DNA of 64,000 bases, taken from positions 2,418,001-2,482,000 of the forward strand of contig NZ_CP058246.1 of the NCBI RefSeq assembly GCF_013388355.1, written 5' to 3'. How positions within the stretch are numbered: position 1 is the stretch's first letter; every line of letters starts with the position of its first letter. Under the pieces are notes generated by a model. It made no database searches. It saw only the letters and a program-made list of their open reading frames with translations, and was not told the origin of the DNA. A program made the position numbers and the translations under genes. The DNA is from Flavobacterium sp. LPB0248. Its GTDB lineage: Bacteria > Bacteroidota > Bacteroidia > Flavobacteriales > Flavobacteriaceae. Below, piece by piece: positions 63,901-64,000 of this stretch.

Positions 63901-64000
63901 AAATTTTCGTTTCTGATTTAAACGGAAGAACTCTTATTACTGAAAGACTTTCTTCTTCAGGGCAAATAAATCATCATTTATCTTCTGGAGTTTATATTGT
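60936..64000 (+). CDS. Large secreted GH13 amylase with Ig, starch-binding and T9SS domains (3' end outside window)
   Basis: The frame opens at the ATG at 60936 and stays open for 1021 codons to the window edge. A signal peptide ends near Ala29. The GH13 barrel covers about 31-460: nucleophile Asp205 in YRCDYANN, acid/base Glu235 in LMLAEGD, His296-Asp297 in GNHDT. Region I reads DIAINGTSW, with Gly141 in place of the usual His. BIG2-type Ig domains (about 467-547, 548-630 and 729-807) flank a CBM26-like starch-binding module (about 631-715). A ricin/CBM13-like domain (812-943) and the start of a T9SS type A domain (IGIYPNPATNNVF) follow. It is probably released or surface-bound by type IX secretion to attack raw starch. 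Confidence 0.9.
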   Translation, partial: MKINITPRLFHITKALVCFLLLFASSVYAQDPPQYGTPFAGVPDTRDVNMYQVHIRPFSANGDLAGVTARLDNIKALGTNVIYLMPIFPHGTDSRSSASPYCIKDFKAVGSEYGSLADLRTLVDGAHSRGMAVILDIAINGTSWDNVWIASHPEYYKRTGTTIQQLGNFSDIAALDLNSSATRAAIKDAMRYWIFAANIDGYRCDYANNPPLDFWSEVNSNLRSITSHNLLMLAEGDRQENFQVGFDMNYGDRWFHSGLYDIANGGPVSQRIQDQTTYEYAKATGNQQIVRYTGNHDTYTNDDGVRRPFVVFKNHNGIVANFLVSAYMRGVPFLMSGQEIDYEPKTDWPWTNFKFNWSQNPTAAADFAKILNFRTTSAAIRRGDLTTYANDDISIFTKTLGSEKVIVMSNLRNAAKSYVIPAALAGTYVDPYNNNASVTLTAGSTRNFAAYEYLVLTNTNAPVVTVTGVSVSPTTVTVGLGSTQQLNATIAPANATNQNVTWTSSNTAVATVNASGLVTAVAAGTATITVKTVDGNKTATSAITVAAIPVSSVAVSPTSASLYAGNTQQLTATISPVNATNKNVTWSSSNTAIATVNSSGLVTAVSAGTATITATTQDGNKTASTTITVNLNTNFTVYFYKPSNWGTGIKIYYWNALPTGVLATVNWPGVNMTDAGNGWYSYTFTNVTSTNLIFNDGTNQTADLSRDKNGWYMNNAWYDSNPGTGVAVTSVSLSPTTASLNVGGIQQLTPTILPANATNKSVTYSSNNTAVATVNASGLITAVANGTATITVATVDGNKTSTCLVSVTTASGGGNYYTIKNRWTGAYLSDAGTNTGYGTSVSGNNYKWQKIAIDATYFVLKNVATGELMNIEGQTGNVQCNITDTTFWSAQWSSDYTDGTWVRLRNRWQTGNIIHIENQTGAAQYGNSQDGWYSAQWQLEPTTVGTSKMALNVEEVSKTEPVIGIYPNPATNNVFNILMPELASGDTAEIFVSDLNGRTLITERLSSSGQINHHLSSGVYI

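Overview
The window reads as chromosomal DNA of a Flavobacterium-like member of the Bacteroidota. The grounds are AT-rich sequence, start codons preceded by A-rich tracts and not by Shine-Dalgarno motifs, many TTG-N15-20-TAnnTTTG promoters (the Bacteroidota housekeeping signature), SusC/SusD proteins, type IX secretion C-terminal domains, and a 14-gene complex I operon with a short NuoG. No rRNA, tRNA, CRISPR array, prophage or intact insertion sequence was seen.

Layout. 1-1.0 kb: a partial TetR regulator and yceI share a set of identical 28-bp operator-like palindromes. 1.1-5.0 kb: a prenyl diphosphate synthase, a small unknown gene, two lipoproteins and a beta-barrel protein. 5.0-9.2 kb: 2-oxoglutarate dehydrogenase E1 and E2. 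9.3-17.8 kb: an iron/siderophore uptake cluster with two paralogous TonB-dependent receptors, two PepSY membrane proteins and DUF3325/DUF3649-like proteins. 17.8-21.9 kb: a MORN-like protein, a TlpA-like thioredoxin, aspS and a cold-shock protein. 22.0-35.5 kb: nuoABCDEFGHIJKLMN behind one clear promoter. 35.6-47.2 kb: a Bax-inhibitor-like protein, a secreted pectate lyase with LacI-type operator palindromes, an aldehyde dehydrogenase, a cyclic-nucleotide phosphodiesterase-like MBL protein, 3-hydroxyanthranilate dioxygenase, a secreted EEP nuclease, a serine hydrolase, an LD-carboxypeptidase and YraN. 47.3-64 kb: an unknown gene, then an ECF sigma factor, a FecR anti-sigma factor and a starch/maltodextrin utilisation locus (SusC with STN domain, SusD, SusE-like, GH13 lipoprotein, GH97, and a large secreted GH13 with starch-binding modules that runs off the window end).

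How the genes work together. The last block can be read as a trans-envelope circuit: the SusC-like transporter senses substrate through its STN domain, signals to FecR across the inner membrane, and FecR releases the ECF sigma factor. The enzymes then cut starch outside the cell (large GH13, GH13 lipoprotein) and in the periplasm (GH97). The iron cluster pairs receptors with inner-membrane PepSY proteins. odhAB and nuo supply central respiration.

The least explained parts are intergenic: perfect long palindromes, dispersed TCCCGA/TCGGGA hairpins, word-like repeats such as AATCTAAA and GTTTCAA that build inverted repeats around start codons in the nuo operon, and a 780-bp stretch between the sigma factor and FecR packed with nested hairpins, one resembling a conserved structured RNA or repeat element. 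Base composition and promoter statements come from reading by eye, not from computation.
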